NCBI GenBank assembly: GCA_947259705.1
Contig: CAMYNL010000005.1
Location: forward strand, 1 to 48,011
Length of the DNA: 48,011 bases
Reading direction: 5' to 3'
Origin: an uncultured Gammaproteobacteria bacterium
Lineage (GTDB): Bacteria; Pseudomonadota; Gammaproteobacteria; Arenicellales; JAANXG01
Below, one piece after another: positions 1 to 9,259 of this stretch. The notes beneath the pieces are model-generated. The model worked only from the letters and a program-made list of their open reading frames with translations, searched no databases and was not told the origin of the DNA. A program made the translations under genes and the position numbers. Positions within the stretch are counted from its first letter, which is position 1; the number at the start of each line of letters is the position of its first letter.

Positions 1-222
1 GTCCTTTTCACGCCAGTCCGCAATAAGTTCATCCAAGGCGCGCGTTTCGAGCACCGCGCCGGAGAGGATATGCGCACCGACCTCGGATCCCTTCTCCAGC
101 ACGCAGATCGATAACTCGGCGTCGTTCTCCAGCGCAAGTTTTCGCAAGCGTATCGCCGCGGCCAAACCCGCAGGACCGCCCCCCACAATCACTACATCGT
201 ATTCCATGCTTTCGCGCTGCAT
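1..222 (-). CDS. Electron transfer flavoprotein-ubiquinone oxidoreductase, N-terminal part (cut by window edge)
   Basis: The first 74 codons read as the start of ETF-QO, the inner-membrane flavo-iron-sulfur enzyme that passes electrons from reduced ETF to ubiquinone. The FAD-binding GGGPAGLAAA loop follows EYDVVIV, and the family phrase LEKGSEVGAHILSGAV is present. Start: ATG at 222 gives MQRESMEYDVV, which resembles the usual ETF-QO N-terminus; an in-frame ATG at 207 is the alternative. The gene leaves the window at base 1. Upstream on the same strand lie an acyl-CoA dehydrogenase and both ETF subunits, so the whole path from acyl-CoA to quinone is encoded together. Confidence 0.93.
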   Translation of the reverse strand, partial: MQRESMEYDVVIVGGGPAGLAAAIRLRKLALENDAELSICVLEKGSEVGAHILSGAVLETRALDELIADWREKD

Positions 223-322
223 TGGGTACCTTCAGCCTTACCTTCCGGACTCGTTATCTATTTAGTTCGGTAAACTCCCGCGAAATGCATTCTCACCGTA
301 GCGTGCAACGCAGGTGCCCGCG

Positions 323-2107
323 CTAGAAGTATTCGTCGTCGAGCGCCATGATCGATTCGCTTCCCGCCAGCACGGCAGCCAGATAGCTGCCGCTTCGCGG
401 CAAGACGTGCTCAGCGTAAAAACGTGCCGTAATAAGCTTGCTTTGATAGAACTTCGCATCGCCTTCGTTACTCTCCAACTTCGCGTGCGCAGCCAGCGCG
501 GCGCGGGCCATCTGCCAGCCGCCGACGACCGTGCCCATCAACATCAACAGATTCACCGCCGCCGACCCGGCAGCATGAACGTCATTTGGATGAGTCTCCA
601 ACAACCAGTCGGTGGCGCGCGCCAGGGCGGCACGCCCTTCAGAGAGCGCTCCCTTGATTCCAGCGCACGCCTCACCGGCGCCATCCAGTGCCGACTCGAC
701 TGTTTCAATATCCGTCAGCAAATCGCGCATCGCCTGTCCGCCGTCGCGAACAATCTTGCGCCCGACCAGATCGTTGGCCTGAATCCCGGTGGTGCCTTCG
801 TAGATGGTGATAATACGACCATCACGGAAGAACTGCGCGGCACCCGTCTCCTCAATGTAACCCATGCCGCCGTGTACCTGCACGCCCAATGTCGTCACTT
901 CCTGTGCAACCTCGGTACTCCACGCCTTCACCACGGGTGTAAGCAAATCAACACGCGTCTGAAAGCGTGCCCTCTCGGCGGCATCCGGCGCCGAGTGAGA
1001 CTGATCCAACGCGGCAGCCGTAAGATACGCCACCGCTCGCATGGCTTCTGTCTGCGAGCGCATTAACATCAACATCCGCCGCACATCGGGATGGTGGATG
1101 ATGGTAACGCGACCGTCCTTGCCCGGCGCACTTCCTTGAACGCGATCACGTGCATACTCGACCGCCTGCTGCAGTGCGCGTTCGGCGATAGCGACGCCCT
1201 GTATACCCACTCCCAAGCGTGCGTGATTCATCATGGTGAACATACAGGCCAAACCCTTGTTGGGTTCACCAAGAAGATAGCCTACGGCACCATCCTCGTC
1301 GCCGAAACTCATTACACATGTGGGACTGGCATTCACGCCAAGCTTGTGCTCGAGCGACACTGCATGGACGTCGTTGTGTTCACCCAGAGTACCGTCTTCG
1401 TTAACCAGAAACTTAGGCACTACAAATAACGAGATTCCCTTGACCCCGTCAGGGGCGTCGGGCAGGCGGGCCAATACCAGATGAACGATGTTTTCTGTCA
1501 ACTCGTGATCGCCCCAGGTGATGTAAATCTTCTGGCCGGTGATGCGGTAGTGATCCCCGTCTGGCACCGCCTTGGTTCGCACCGTGGACAAATCCGAACC
1601 GGCCTGGGGCTCAGTCAGATTCATGGTTCCCGTCCATTCACCGGTCACCAATTTGGGTAAGTAGATTCGCTTCAGGGCTTCGTCAGCGTGCGCTTCGAGT
1701 GCCTCGACCGCGCCGCTCGTCAACAGCGGACACAGCGAAAACGACAAATTGGCGGCGTTCCACATCTCGTCCACCGCGGTGCTCACGAGCCCGGGCAGCC
1801 CTTGCCCATCGAACTCCGGGTTGCGACTAAGTCCGGCCCATCCCCCTTCAACGAACGCGCGATAAGCGTCCGCGAATCCCTGCGGAACCACGACATTTCC
1901 GTCGATCAGCTTCGAACCCTCGATGTCCCCGATCTTATTGAGCGGTGCTAAGACCTCACTGGCCAAACGTGCGGCCTCCTCCAGCACCGCGTCCACCAGA
2001 TCAGGCGTTGCCTCTTCGAAACCGGGAAGCGTGTTGACGGTATCCAGCCCGGCCAGCTCATTGAGCACGAATTGCATTTCGAGAGTTGGGGCAATATACG
2101 TGGTCAT
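323..2107 (-). CDS. Acyl-CoA dehydrogenase, DmdC-like 600-residue class
   Basis: A 594-residue FAD-dependent acyl-CoA dehydrogenase that introduces the alpha,beta double bond into an acyl-CoA and hands electrons to ETF. Family phrases seen include TGTMNLTEPQAGSDLSTVRT (FAD/substrate region), ITGQKIYITWGDHE and the C-terminal QVHGGMGYIEE followed by IYEGTTGIQANDL, where the glutamate is the usual base of this class. The length, with an N-terminal cap and a C-terminal helical extension, fits the 3-methylmercaptopropionyl-CoA dehydrogenase (DmdC)-like group rather than the short ~380-residue enzymes. Substrate cannot be read from sequence; a medium- or long-chain acyl-CoA is as likely as the DMSP pathway intermediate. 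It lies 26 bases downstream of etfA, probably in one operon. Confidence 0.93.
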   Translation of the reverse strand: MTTYIAPTLEMQFVLNELAGLDTVNTLPGFEEATPDLVDAVLEEAARLASEVLAPLNKIGDIEGSKLIDGNVVVPQGFADAYRAFVEGGWAGLSRNPEFDGQGLPGLVSTAVDEMWNAANLSFSLCPLLTSGAVEALEAHADEALKRIYLPKLVTGEWTGTMNLTEPQAGSDLSTVRTKAVPDGDHYRITGQKIYITWGDHELTENIVHLVLARLPDAPDGVKGISLFVVPKFLVNEDGTLGEHNDVHAVSLEHKLGVNASPTCVMSFGDEDGAVGYLLGEPNKGLACMFTMMNHARLGVGIQGVAIAERALQQAVEYARDRVQGSAPGKDGRVTIIHHPDVRRMLMLMRSQTEAMRAVAYLTAAALDQSHSAPDAAERARFQTRVDLLTPVVKAWSTEVAQEVTTLGVQVHGGMGYIEETGAAQFFRDGRIITIYEGTTGIQANDLVGRKIVRDGGQAMRDLLTDIETVESALDGAGEACAGIKGALSEGRAALARATDWLLETHPNDVHAAGSAAVNLLMLMGTVVGGWQMARAALAAHAKLESNEGDAKFYQSKLITARFYAEHVLPRSGSYLAAVLAGSESIMALDDEYF

Positions 2108-2133
2108 CGCGCTACTCCATCTCTTTGTAACGG

Positions 2134-3078
2134 TTATCTATCTATTTTGTCGAGTTCGGCAGATAGTTGCGGCAATATTTCGAATAAGTCACCGACGATG
2201 CCGTAGTCCGCCACTTGAAAAATCGGCGCTTCTTCGTCTTTGTTGATAGCGACGATCACCTTGCTGTCCTTCATGCCGGCTAGATGCTGAATCGCACCGG
2301 ATATGCCTACCGCTATGTAAAGCATGGGGGCCACGACCTTCCCAGTCTGCCCCACCTGATAATCGTTCGGCACAAAACCAGCGTCCACGGCGGCTCGCGA
2401 GGCACCGATCGCAGCACCTAGTTTGTCTGCGATTTCTTCCAGCAATTTAAAATTGTCGGCATTACCCATGCCGCGGCCGCCCGATACCACAATCTCCGCC
2501 GCGGTGAGTTCCGGGCGGTCCGATTCGGTCAAATCCGCACTGACAAACGATGACAACCCGCTCGACCCGGTCGCGGCCACGGTCTCGATATCCGCGGAGC
2601 CTCCTTGCGATGAGGCACCGGCAAACGCCGTGGTTCGAACCGTGATGATCTTGATAGAGTCGGACGATTGCACCGTGGCAATCACATTACCCGCGTAAAT
2701 GGGTCGCAAGAAGGTGTCCGCAGATGCGACACCGATGATGTCCGAGATCTGGGCGACATCTAGAAGCGCCGCTACGCGCGGCATGATATTCTTTCCACTA
2801 GTCGTTGCCGGCGCCAGTACGTGACTGTATCGCTGTGCGAGCTCGACAATCAACGGAGCGATGTCTTCGGCTAGCGGGTGGGCAAACACCTCCGAGTCCG
2901 CGTGCAGGACCGTTCTGATTCCGGGGACTGCAGCGACCGTCTCGGCCACCGCACTACCATTCGAGGCCGCCACCAGGACGTCCACTTCCCCGCCCAACGC
3001 CTGTGCCGCCGTAATCGCAGCGAGCGTCGCCGGATTGAGTTCGTTATGCCCGTGTTCGGCTACAACCAACGCGTCCAT
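2134..3078 (-). CDS. etfA: Electron transfer flavoprotein alpha subunit
   Basis: A 314-residue ETF alpha subunit. It carries the C-terminal FAD-binding domain with [20 protein letters not shown] and [19 protein letters not shown], the canonical family signature. It pairs with EtfB to form the soluble electron carrier between acyl-CoA dehydrogenases and ETF-QO. It starts one base after the etfB stop, so the pair is almost certainly translated together and in equal amounts. The adjacent dehydrogenase and ETF-QO support an acyl-CoA oxidation role rather than a nitrogen-fixation FixAB role. Confidence 0.97.
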   Translation of the reverse strand: MDALVVAEHGHNELNPATLAAITAAQALGGEVDVLVAASNGSAVAETVAAVPGIRTVLHADSEVFAHPLAEDIAPLIVELAQRYSHVLAPATTSGKNIMPRVAALLDVAQISDIIGVASADTFLRPIYAGNVIATVQSSDSIKIITVRTTAFAGASSQGGSADIETVAATGSSGLSSFVSADLTESDRPELTAAEIVVSGGRGMGNADNFKLLEEIADKLGAAIGASRAAVDAGFVPNDYQVGQTGKVVAPMLYIAVGISGAIQHLAGMKDSKVIVAINKDEEAPIFQVADYGIVGDLFEILPQLSAELDKIDR

Positions 3079-3079
3079 A

Positions 3080-3829
3080 TCAGATCACCTGAGCCTCATG
3101 TTTCAACTTCGTTACCAGTTCCGCGGCATCCGCGACTTTGATGCCCGCCACCCGCTGCGCCGGCTCTGCGACCTTGAGTATCGAGAGTCGTGGGGCCACG
3201 TCAACGTTCAGTTCGTCCGGGGTCAGCGTCTCCACGGGTTTCTTCTTCGCCTTCATGATATTCGGTAGCTTTACGTAACGGGGCTCATTCAGGCGCAGAT
3301 CCGTGGTGATGACGGTCGGCAGCTTCAATGCAAGGGTCTCGGTGCCCGCGTCCACCTCACGTTCAACCTCAACAGTGCCGTCCTTCAAGGTTACCGCTGA
3401 GGCGAACGTGCCCTGCGACCATCCCAGGAGCGCCGCCAACATCTGCCCAGTCTGGTTGGCGTCGTCGTCGATCGCCTGTTTGCCAAGTAAGACCAACCCC
3501 GGATTTTCTCTCTCGACCACGGCCCGCAGCAGCTTCGCCACTGCAAGTGGCTGCAATTCCGCTCCCGTCTCAATCAGGATCCCTCGATCCGCGCCCATTG
3601 CCAGTGCGGTACGAAGGGTGTCCTGACACTGCGCCACGCCCATGGATACCGCGACAATTTCCTCTGCGCCACCTGATTCCTTCAAACGAACTGCTTCTTC
3701 TACGGCTATCTCATCGAAGGGGTTCATCGACATCTTGACGTTCGCCGTTTCTACACCGGAACCGTCTGCCTTTGGTCGTACCTTGACGTTGTAATCAACG
3801 ACACGTTTTACGCTAACAAGAACTTTCAT
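3080..3829 (-). CDS. etfB: Electron transfer flavoprotein beta subunit
   Basis: A 249-residue ETF beta subunit, the AMP-binding half of ETF. The start [18 protein letters not shown] and the family phrases [36 protein letters not shown] and [20 protein letters not shown] are all present. It is the first intact gene of the ETF operon on this strand. Upstream sit only the PHA-synthase/lipoyl-synthase relic and a MaoC gene. A purine-rich stretch (AGGGTAGGG) lies just before the ATG and may serve as the ribosome binding site. Confidence 0.97.
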   Translation of the reverse strand: MKVLVSVKRVVDYNVKVRPKADGSGVETANVKMSMNPFDEIAVEEAVRLKESGGAEEIVAVSMGVAQCQDTLRTALAMGADRGILIETGAELQPLAVAKLLRAVVERENPGLVLLGKQAIDDDANQTGQMLAALLGWSQGTFASAVTLKDGTVEVEREVDAGTETLALKLPTVITTDLRLNEPRYVKLPNIMKAKKKPVETLTPDELNVDVAPRLSILKVAEPAQRVAGIKVADAAELVTKLKHEAQVI

Positions 3830-3914
3830 CTGCTACACCCTACCCTCGATTTTTCTCAAAATCTGCTTCGCCATTTCTTTTCCTGGCGAATCATTTAGAT
3901 CATTCGCGCGACCA

Positions 3915-4004
3915 TTACTCACGCCCGGACAGTGCGGTTTCGGTCTGTGCGTCGGCGTGGTAGGAAGACCTTACCAACGGCCCACTGGCGACATAGCTGA
4001 ACCC
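3915..4004 (-). pseudogene. lipA: C-terminal remnant of lipoyl synthase
   Basis: About 30 codons in a frame different from the upstream PHA-synthase relic read GFSYVASGPLVRSSYHADAQ and then a short tail and TAA. Lipoyl synthases end in a GF(T/S)-A-GP-VRSSYHAD block, so this is the very 3' end of a lipA gene without the radical-SAM core. It cannot encode a functional enzyme. The join to the PHA-synthase fragment lies at about 4001-4008, where the overlap appears to be a few bases (TGG or CTGG), consistent with a microhomology deletion or an assembly chimera. Confidence 0.8.
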
Positions 4005-4398
4005 AGTTAGCTGCCAACAGATAGGACTGTTTGATGTAATCAAAGACGAAATGCTTTTCCCACTCCTCGTCCTTGAAGCGCTTGTCATCTCTTGCCGGAG
4101 AAGCGACTGGCTCTGCCTCCAAACCAAGCATGCGCCGTGTCGTGTAGTTCCATAGATTGAGATAGTCCTGCCACAAAGACATCTTCGATTCGATCAGCGC
4201 TAGAGGATTACCGGCGAGCTTGGTAAGCATCTCGAAAAACGCACCGCTAAGCTGTAACGGATCAGAAATCGGTGCTTCCTTCTTAAGTGTATGCTCCAAG
4301 AATGACTGAACTATAGATGGACTACGATCCGCGACGTTTTTGACGGTTTCCACCCACAGGGTTTGATCATCCGTGGATCTACTTTCTTGACTGCCCAT
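4005..4398 (-). pseudogene. phaC: Truncated class I PHA synthase, N-terminal domain only
   Basis: The N-terminal ~130 residues match the PhaC_N domain of polyhydroxyalkanoate synthases: PLALIESKMSLWQDYLNLW, then DDKRFKDEEWEKHFVFDYIK and QSYLLAANW. The match stops abruptly at about residue 132. The alpha/beta-hydrolase core with the catalytic Cys-Asp-His triad is absent; a full class I enzyme is about 590 residues. Beyond the break the PhaC frame runs through out-of-frame lipA sequence to a TGA at 3919. The next gene upstream is a MaoC/PhaJ-type hydratase, which normally feeds (R)-3-hydroxyacyl-CoA to PhaC, so a PHA locus probably once stood here. Confidence 0.85.
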
Positions 4399-4450
4399 TG
4401 CCCATTCTTCGTATTGGAAAAGTTACAGGTCGCAGGTCTGGACTATTGCT

Positions 4451-4918
4451 TTACCAAAAATTCCCTTGAGGTGGAATATATACATGGGCCGTGCCATTGA
4501 GCACGACGGTATTACCCACCGTACATACGGTCTCCAGAATTACACGCCGTTTTTCAGGAACTAACTCTCTAATGGTAGCGCGTGCATTTACCGTATCGCC
4601 GGATCGAACCGGCGCCTTGAAATTGAGGTCTTGGCGCAGATAGATCCCACCCGGTCCCGGCAACCTCACTCCAAGCACCGTCGAGATAAAGCTAGCTGTT
4701 AACAGGCCGTGAGCGATGCGTCCTTCGAACATAGTGTCCGCGGCGAATTCGTGGTTCAGGTGCACTGGATTGATGTCTCCCGAGATTCCGGCAAACAAGA
4801 CAATGTCCGCATCAGTGATCGTTTTGGCGTACGAAGCGCTCATTCCTACTTTGAGTTCCTCATATGGATACCCATAGATTCCACTGTCAGACACCTGTTC
4901 ATCAGCCACGTTTGCCAT
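4451..4918 (-). CDS. MaoC-family (R)-specific enoyl-CoA hydratase (PhaJ-like)
   Basis: A 155-residue single hot-dog-fold protein. The hydratase-2 motif is clear: DADIVLFAGISGDINPVHLN followed by FEGRIAHGLLTASFIS, with the catalytic Asp and His in the usual places. Such enzymes hydrate trans-2-enoyl-CoA to (R)-3-hydroxyacyl-CoA and supply monomers to PHA synthase. The truncated phaC lies 52 bases downstream, so the hydratase may now be an orphan or may serve a different acyl-CoA route with the ETF-linked dehydrogenase nearby. Substrate range cannot be told from sequence. Confidence 0.9.
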   Translation of the reverse strand: MANVADEQVSDSGIYGYPYEELKVGMSASYAKTITDADIVLFAGISGDINPVHLNHEFAADTMFEGRIAHGLLTASFISTVLGVRLPGPGGIYLRQDLNFKAPVRSGDTVNARATIRELVPEKRRVILETVCTVGNTVVLNGTAHVYIPPQGNFW

Positions 4919-6012
4919 ATGCGTTTTTTCCGTAAGAAATACCTACATCCCAAACACTCTGGTGTTGTTGATTACGTCACGAACGTATCAAGAAAGTTAC
5001 GACGGCTGCTGCAGGCCTGGTAGTCAATTGACAATACACCGCCTTCATCCATCAAGGCTCTACTGATCGTTCGCCCGCCACTCGCCAACTGCAAACTAAG
5101 CCAGGGGTTATACGAAAACAATGGCTTCTCCGGTCATGGTAGATGGCATTTTGGGCCATGACCTTCGTGAATCAATTACACATAGCTAAACTATCGGCCG
5201 ACGTTTTGTCTAGAAGCAGAAAGGACGTCTTACGCGACTTACTCTTGCCCACAAATTCACAATGAGGCTATTTATTGATTTCCCCGCGCTTCCCTGTAAG
5301 CGTGAACAATCCGGAATGACAATCGCGCCTGCGGCATGGTGGGACCTTGTCGAGTCAATCCGCGACCTCTAACCGCGGATCACCCACAGTTTTGACAGCC
5401 GATACGAGTATCACTTTAACCGGCCGCGATTGGCCAAGTCGCCCAACTGGAATCACTACGTAACAACCTCACGATGAGATCCAAACCCGCGCCACTCGAA
5501 TGCACTTCGAATGTTCCCGAGGGTGTGGGTAAAGCAGCAGGCCTTCGTCGGACGAAATGCAGATGGCCATGAACTGCGTAGACGCATGTGCAAGGTCGGG
5601 CGTATCTGCTGCGTCATTGTGCACTCGATGATCCCGGAGACGCACACCTTCGAGCGCATCGCAGATTTCGACCAGGTACGCGCGCGCCTGCGGTAGTCGC
5701 TGGCGGACTTTCATCCCAGGCTGGCGGTGGATGCCATCATGCCGCCAGCGCGTCGTACACCGCCGGCCTCGCCGGTTGACCCGCAGCCCATTGGCGGCGG
5801 GACCGGACCCTCCCCCCACCAACCGGCGGTATGCTTGCTGCCGCCAAGCCCGCGGGTCGCAGCGGCATGGTCTGGGAACAGTTGCGGCCTTGGGGTAAGA
5901 TCAGCAGCCATCCAAACATCGACCCGTCTGCCGCACTCACCAATGTTGAACTAAAGGTGCGTCGGCAAACCGGGTTCAGCTCGAGCGCTGGTTGCAGCGG
6001 AAGGGGGAAATA
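4919..6012. other. 1.1-kb stretch with no recognisable gene
   Basis: No recognisable protein, RNA or repeat was found. A 117-codon open frame on the minus strand (5469-5822) and several overlapping short frames exist, but none shows a known motif or a convincing ribosome binding site. A short plus-strand frame from 5263 (37 codons) is also unremarkable. Base composition changes inside the stretch: before about 5.5 kb it resembles the ETF region, and after about 5.7 kb it is as GC-rich as the genes that follow. It may be a junction between segments of different origin. Confidence 0.5.
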
Positions 6013-6675
6013 GTGAGCTTTTTCATTGCTGGTCGCGGCGCTGGGATAGGGTCCTTGGTTCGCCGCCAGGGCAGCGCCGGCGCTGCCCTGGCGGGACTGT
6101 TCGCGGTATCGATATGGGCCGCGCCGGCCGCCGCCGATGACGCAACGCCGACAACGACCGACGATGCCCCCTGGGCGATCACCGTGTACAACGCCTGGAT
6201 GTCGGACGACACGCTGGGCTCCAACCTGCGCTTCCAGGCCGATTACGAAACTGATTTTCAACTGTTCGCGGTCGCTGTCTCCAAGCGGCTGAAGCGACAA
6301 AACCGGCACCTTGATTTCGAGGTCGAGGGCCAGGTCGCCAAGCATCACAAGGGCATGGACCACTTCGAGTTCAACATCCTGGGGGTGGCGCGGTGGCGGA
6401 CCTTCCCCTGGGACAAGTACCTGGACACCAGCGCCGCAGGTGGGGTGGGCCTGTCCTATGCGACCGAGAAGCCCGAGTTCGAGATCGAGGCGGAAGGCAA
6501 GACCGAGAAACTACTTGCCTATCTCCTGGTGGAACTGACCTTCGGCCTGCCCAGTGTCCCGAGCTGGGCCCTGGTGGCCCGCATCCACCACCGTTCGGGG
6601 GCCTGGGGCACTTTCGGCAGCGGTATCCAGGGCGCCTCCAATGCCCTCGGTGTGGGCCTGAAATACCGTTTCTGA
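6013..6675 (+). CDS. Outer-membrane beta-barrel protein, distantly PagL-like
   Basis: About 220 residues from the GTG at 6013, chosen because AAGGGGG lies just upstream; an in-frame TTG at 5992 is the alternative. A signal peptide ends near FAVSIWAAPAAA. The mature part alternates polar and hydrophobic residues and ends in VGLKYRF, a typical terminal beta-strand with C-terminal phenylalanine for BamA recognition. Near the end, ARIHHRSGAWG followed by GGSN-like QGASNALGVG recalls lipid A 3-O-deacylase-related barrels, whose active site uses a His-x-Ser pair. Deacylase activity is not shown; a small structural barrel is equally possible. Confidence 0.7.
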   Translation: MSFFIAGRGAGIGSLVRRQGSAGAALAGLFAVSIWAAPAAADDATPTTTDDAPWAITVYNAWMSDDTLGSNLRFQADYETDFQLFAVAVSKRLKRQNRHLDFEVEGQVAKHHKGMDHFEFNILGVARWRTFPWDKYLDTSAAGGVGLSYATEKPEFEIEAEGKTEKLLAYLLVELTFGLPSVPSWALVARIHHRSGAWGTFGSGIQGASNALGVGLKYRF

Positions 6676-7056
6676 ATTCGACCAGCGCACGCGCCGGATC
6701 GCCGTGGTCTATCAGGCGGGCGAGTCTCGGCGAACTGGATATCGCGCGCCGATACGCCTGCGCCGTGGCATCCCGACGGCGAGGCCAGGCGCACCGGTTG
6801 CATTACTAAGGGACGTGTGGATGACCTCAACCGGTCGCTGGCCTGTCTCGGGCTCAACCTCGAGATCGTCACCGCGCAGGAACGGACTGAGCACTGAGCG
6901 ATGCGAGGTGTCGCCGCCCGGGCAATAAGTATTGTGTCCTTGTCGGCGATGGCCAAGCCGCGGCGGTCGGGGGATAATACCCGGGCCATTCAACTGAATC
7001 CGGACCACCCGTGCCGCAGCAGGCGCGGTCATGGGTCCCCATAATCCGAGCGAACA
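6676..7056. other. 380-base intergenic stretch, nothing recognised
   Basis: No gene was recognised between the barrel gene and the stress-protein gene. The frame of the barrel gene stays open after its TGA as far as about 6898, and its last codons (from GTG near 6820) look mildly protein-like, but no family could be named. Confidence 0.4.
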
Positions 7057-7491
7057 ATGAGCACTTATAAACAAATCTTAGTTCCTACCGATTTTTCGCC
7101 GACCAGCGCAGCCGCGGCCATGCGGGCGATGGCGCTGGCGGATTGTTTCAGCGCCCGAATTACCGTCGTCCATGTGGTGGATTACGTGCCGCCTGGCTAC
7201 GTCGCACCGGAACTTCCGACAAACATGTCCTCACCCCAGGCACTGCGCAGCCGTGCCCAGGCACACCTGGAGGAATGGATCAATGACAACAGCCTCGCCG
7301 GCAGCGAGCCGCGGATCGTCGTCGGTTCCGCCAAGAAGGAGATCGTCAAGCTGGCGAACGAGCTGTCCGTCGACCTGATCGTGATGGGCACGCAGGGTGA
7401 GACCGGACTGGCCAGAATATTGGGGTCCACGACCAACGCCGTGATCCACAACGCGCGATGCGACGTGCTGGCGGTGCACTCCGATGACTGA
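7057..7491 (+). CDS. Universal stress protein, UspA family
   Basis: A 144-residue single Usp domain. It begins with YKQILVPTDFSPTS and ends with the nucleotide-binding signature GTQGETGLARILGSTTNAVI, which fits G-x2-G-x9-G-(S/T), so it probably belongs to the ATP-binding class. Such proteins accumulate in starvation and redox stress and often act as small regulatory partners. It is transcribed alone, 181 bases before the membrane spermidine-synthase-like gene, with a hairpin in between that could end its transcript. Confidence 0.93.
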   Translation: MSTYKQILVPTDFSPTSAAAAMRAMALADCFSARITVVHVVDYVPPGYVAPELPTNMSSPQALRSRAQAHLEEWINDNSLAGSEPRIVVGSAKKEIVKLANELSVDLIVMGTQGETGLARILGSTTNAVIHNARCDVLAVHSDD

Positions 7492-7500
7492 GCCATCCGT

Positions 7501-7542
7501 GAACACGCGGGCGCTGACCTGAACTCACCGCCCGCCGTGTTC
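7501..7542 (+). terminator. GC-rich hairpin after the universal stress gene
   Basis: GAACACGCGGGCG at 7501-7513 pairs with CGCCCGCCGTGTTC at 7529-7542 with one bulged base and a 15-base loop. There is no T-run, so it is at best a weak or factor-dependent terminator. It begins nine bases past the stop codon. Confidence 0.45.
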
Positions 7543-7672
7543 ATCGGTCAGCCGCGTGATGCCTGACTGCGCAATATGGCGCCCGCCGCGGAGCGCCACT
7601 ACCGGTTTTTCGCCGACCTGAGCCGGGCGATGGATCGGGTTGCCAGCTCCGGCAGCTGCGGGCGCGCTGCGC

Positions 7673-9235
7673 ATGGATCATCACGTGTCCAGTCCTGAAC
7701 CCGCGCCCGCCACCCACACCGCCCGGCTGGTCTGGTACGGCATCGCCATCTTTGTCAGCTCCGCACTACTGCTGGTGCTGGAGATCGTGGCCGGCCGCCT
7801 GCTGGCGCCCTACGTCGGCGTCTCTCTTTATACCTGGACATCCATCATCGGGGTGATCCTGGCCGGGCTGTCGCTGGGCAACTGGCTGGGCGGGCACATG
7901 GCCGACCGCGGCTGCGGGGAGCGTGCCGCGGGACTGGTGCTACTGGCCGCCGCACTGTGTTGCTATGCCATTCTCTACCTGCTACTGGTGGTCGCCGAAC
8001 GCGTCCAGCAGAGCGAGATGAGCCTGCTCGGCGCCAGTTTCGTGTTCGTGTTGACCCTGTTTTTCCTGCCCGCGGCGCTGCTGGGCGTGATCACACCCCT
8101 GCTCACCACCCTGGCGCTGCGCCTCGACCTGCGCACCGGACGCGTCGTCGGGCGCATGCACGCACTGGCGGCACTGGGCAGTATCGCCGGCACCTTCCTC
8201 ACCGGCTACTGGCTGGTGCAGTACTATGGCACCAAGCAGGTGGTGGTCGCCGCGTCGATGCTGCTGGCATTGCTGGCGCTGCCGTTCCTGGCCCGGCGCC
8301 GCGGTGCGCGGGGAGCGTTGGTCGGCGCCCTGGCCGGTGCGCTGCTGATCTCCTTCGCCATCACCCGCACCGAGGGCTTCCTGACACCCTGCGATGTGGA
8401 AAGCAACTATTACTGCATCCGGGTGATCGACGAACACGACGCCGGCAAGCGGCTGATCGCCCGCACCCTGGTGCTGGATCATATGGTGCACAGCACCAAC
8501 CACCGCGAACGGCCCGACTGGCTGCTCGTGCCCTATGTACACCTGATGGACGAACTGGTCCGCCATCACCTGGTATCTGTCCAGGGGACGGCGCTCAAGT
8601 TCTTCTTCGCCGGCGGCGGCGCCTATACGCAGCCTCGCGCGGTCAGGCACCGCTACCCGGACGCCGAGGTCACTGTTGCCGAACTCGATCCCCGGGTCAC
8701 TCGCGTCGCACGCGAGATGCTTTATTTCGACCCGCAGGGCATCGAGATCATCCACCACGACGCCCGGGTCGTCCTGGCCGGGCGCCGGGACCGCTTCGAC
8801 GTCGTCGTTACGGATGTATTTCATGACATCGCCGTGCCCTATCATCTGACCACCGTGGAGTATGCGCGGCAGGTCAAGGATCGACTCGCCCCCGACGGCA
8901 TTTACCTGCTCAACGTGGTGGACGTGTTCCCGGACCCGCTGCTGGTCAAGTCCATGCTGCGCACGCTGTCACAGGTGTTCCGCCACGTGGAGGTATGGCT
9001 GGAGCGGCCACCTACCGCCCCCACCCGGCTCACCTACGTGATCTCCGCCAGCGATCGTTACTCCGGACCGGCGCAGCTGGACTCGACCCTCGGGCCACCG
9101 CGCACCTGGTATGCGGTGACCGAACCCCTGCTGAACAGCGGCACCCGGGCGGATGCCGTGCCGGTGCTGACCGATGCGCTGGCCCCGGTTGAGCGGCTGG
9201 CGGCACCGATGTTCTTCACCGCCGCCGGCCGCTGA
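7673..9235 (+). CDS. Membrane-fused spermidine-synthase-like protein
   Basis: About 520 residues from ATG 7673; an in-frame TTG at 7640 is less likely. The first ~220 residues form six or seven hydrophobic segments starting with IFVSSALLLVLEIVAGRLLA, then GVSLYTWTSIIGVILAGLSL. The rest is a Rossmann aminopropyltransferase-like domain: FFFAGGGAYTQPRA binds the nucleoside, followed by VTVAELDPRVTRVA and DVVVTDVFHD. This transporter-plus-spermidine-synthase architecture is common in bacteria, but its product is not well established. No SpeD decarboxylase lies nearby, so polyamine synthesis is uncertain. Confidence 0.88.
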   Translation: MDHHVSSPEPAPATHTARLVWYGIAIFVSSALLLVLEIVAGRLLAPYVGVSLYTWTSIIGVILAGLSLGNWLGGHMADRGCGERAAGLVLLAAALCCYAILYLLLVVAERVQQSEMSLLGASFVFVLTLFFLPAALLGVITPLLTTLALRLDLRTGRVVGRMHALAALGSIAGTFLTGYWLVQYYGTKQVVVAASMLLALLALPFLARRRGARGALVGALAGALLISFAITRTEGFLTPCDVESNYYCIRVIDEHDAGKRLIARTLVLDHMVHSTNHRERPDWLLVPYVHLMDELVRHHLVSVQGTALKFFFAGGGAYTQPRAVRHRYPDAEVTVAELDPRVTRVAREMLYFDPQGIEIIHHDARVVLAGRRDRFDVVVTDVFHDIAVPYHLTTVEYARQVKDRLAPDGIYLLNVVDVFPDPLLVKSMLRTLSQVFRHVEVWLERPPTAPTRLTYVISASDRYSGPAQLDSTLGPPRTWYAVTEPLLNSGTRADAVPVLTDALAPVERLAAPMFFTAAGR

Positions 9236-9259
9236 GAGCCCGGCGGATCCGCGCCGGGG

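Noticed and set aside
5469-5822. A 117-codon open frame on the minus strand
   Set aside because: No recognisable motif, no ribosome binding site, and several other frames are open in the same GC-rich stretch.
6676-6898. Open frame after the barrel gene with a possible short product from GTG near 6820
   Set aside because: The tail looks slightly like the C-terminus of an antitoxin-type regulator, but there is no toxin, no helix-turn-helix and too little sequence.
7982-8845. Long antisense open frame opposite the spermidine-synthase-like gene
   Set aside because: It is complementary to conserved codons of the real gene, and its low-complexity Gln/Gly-rich product is typical of a shadow frame.
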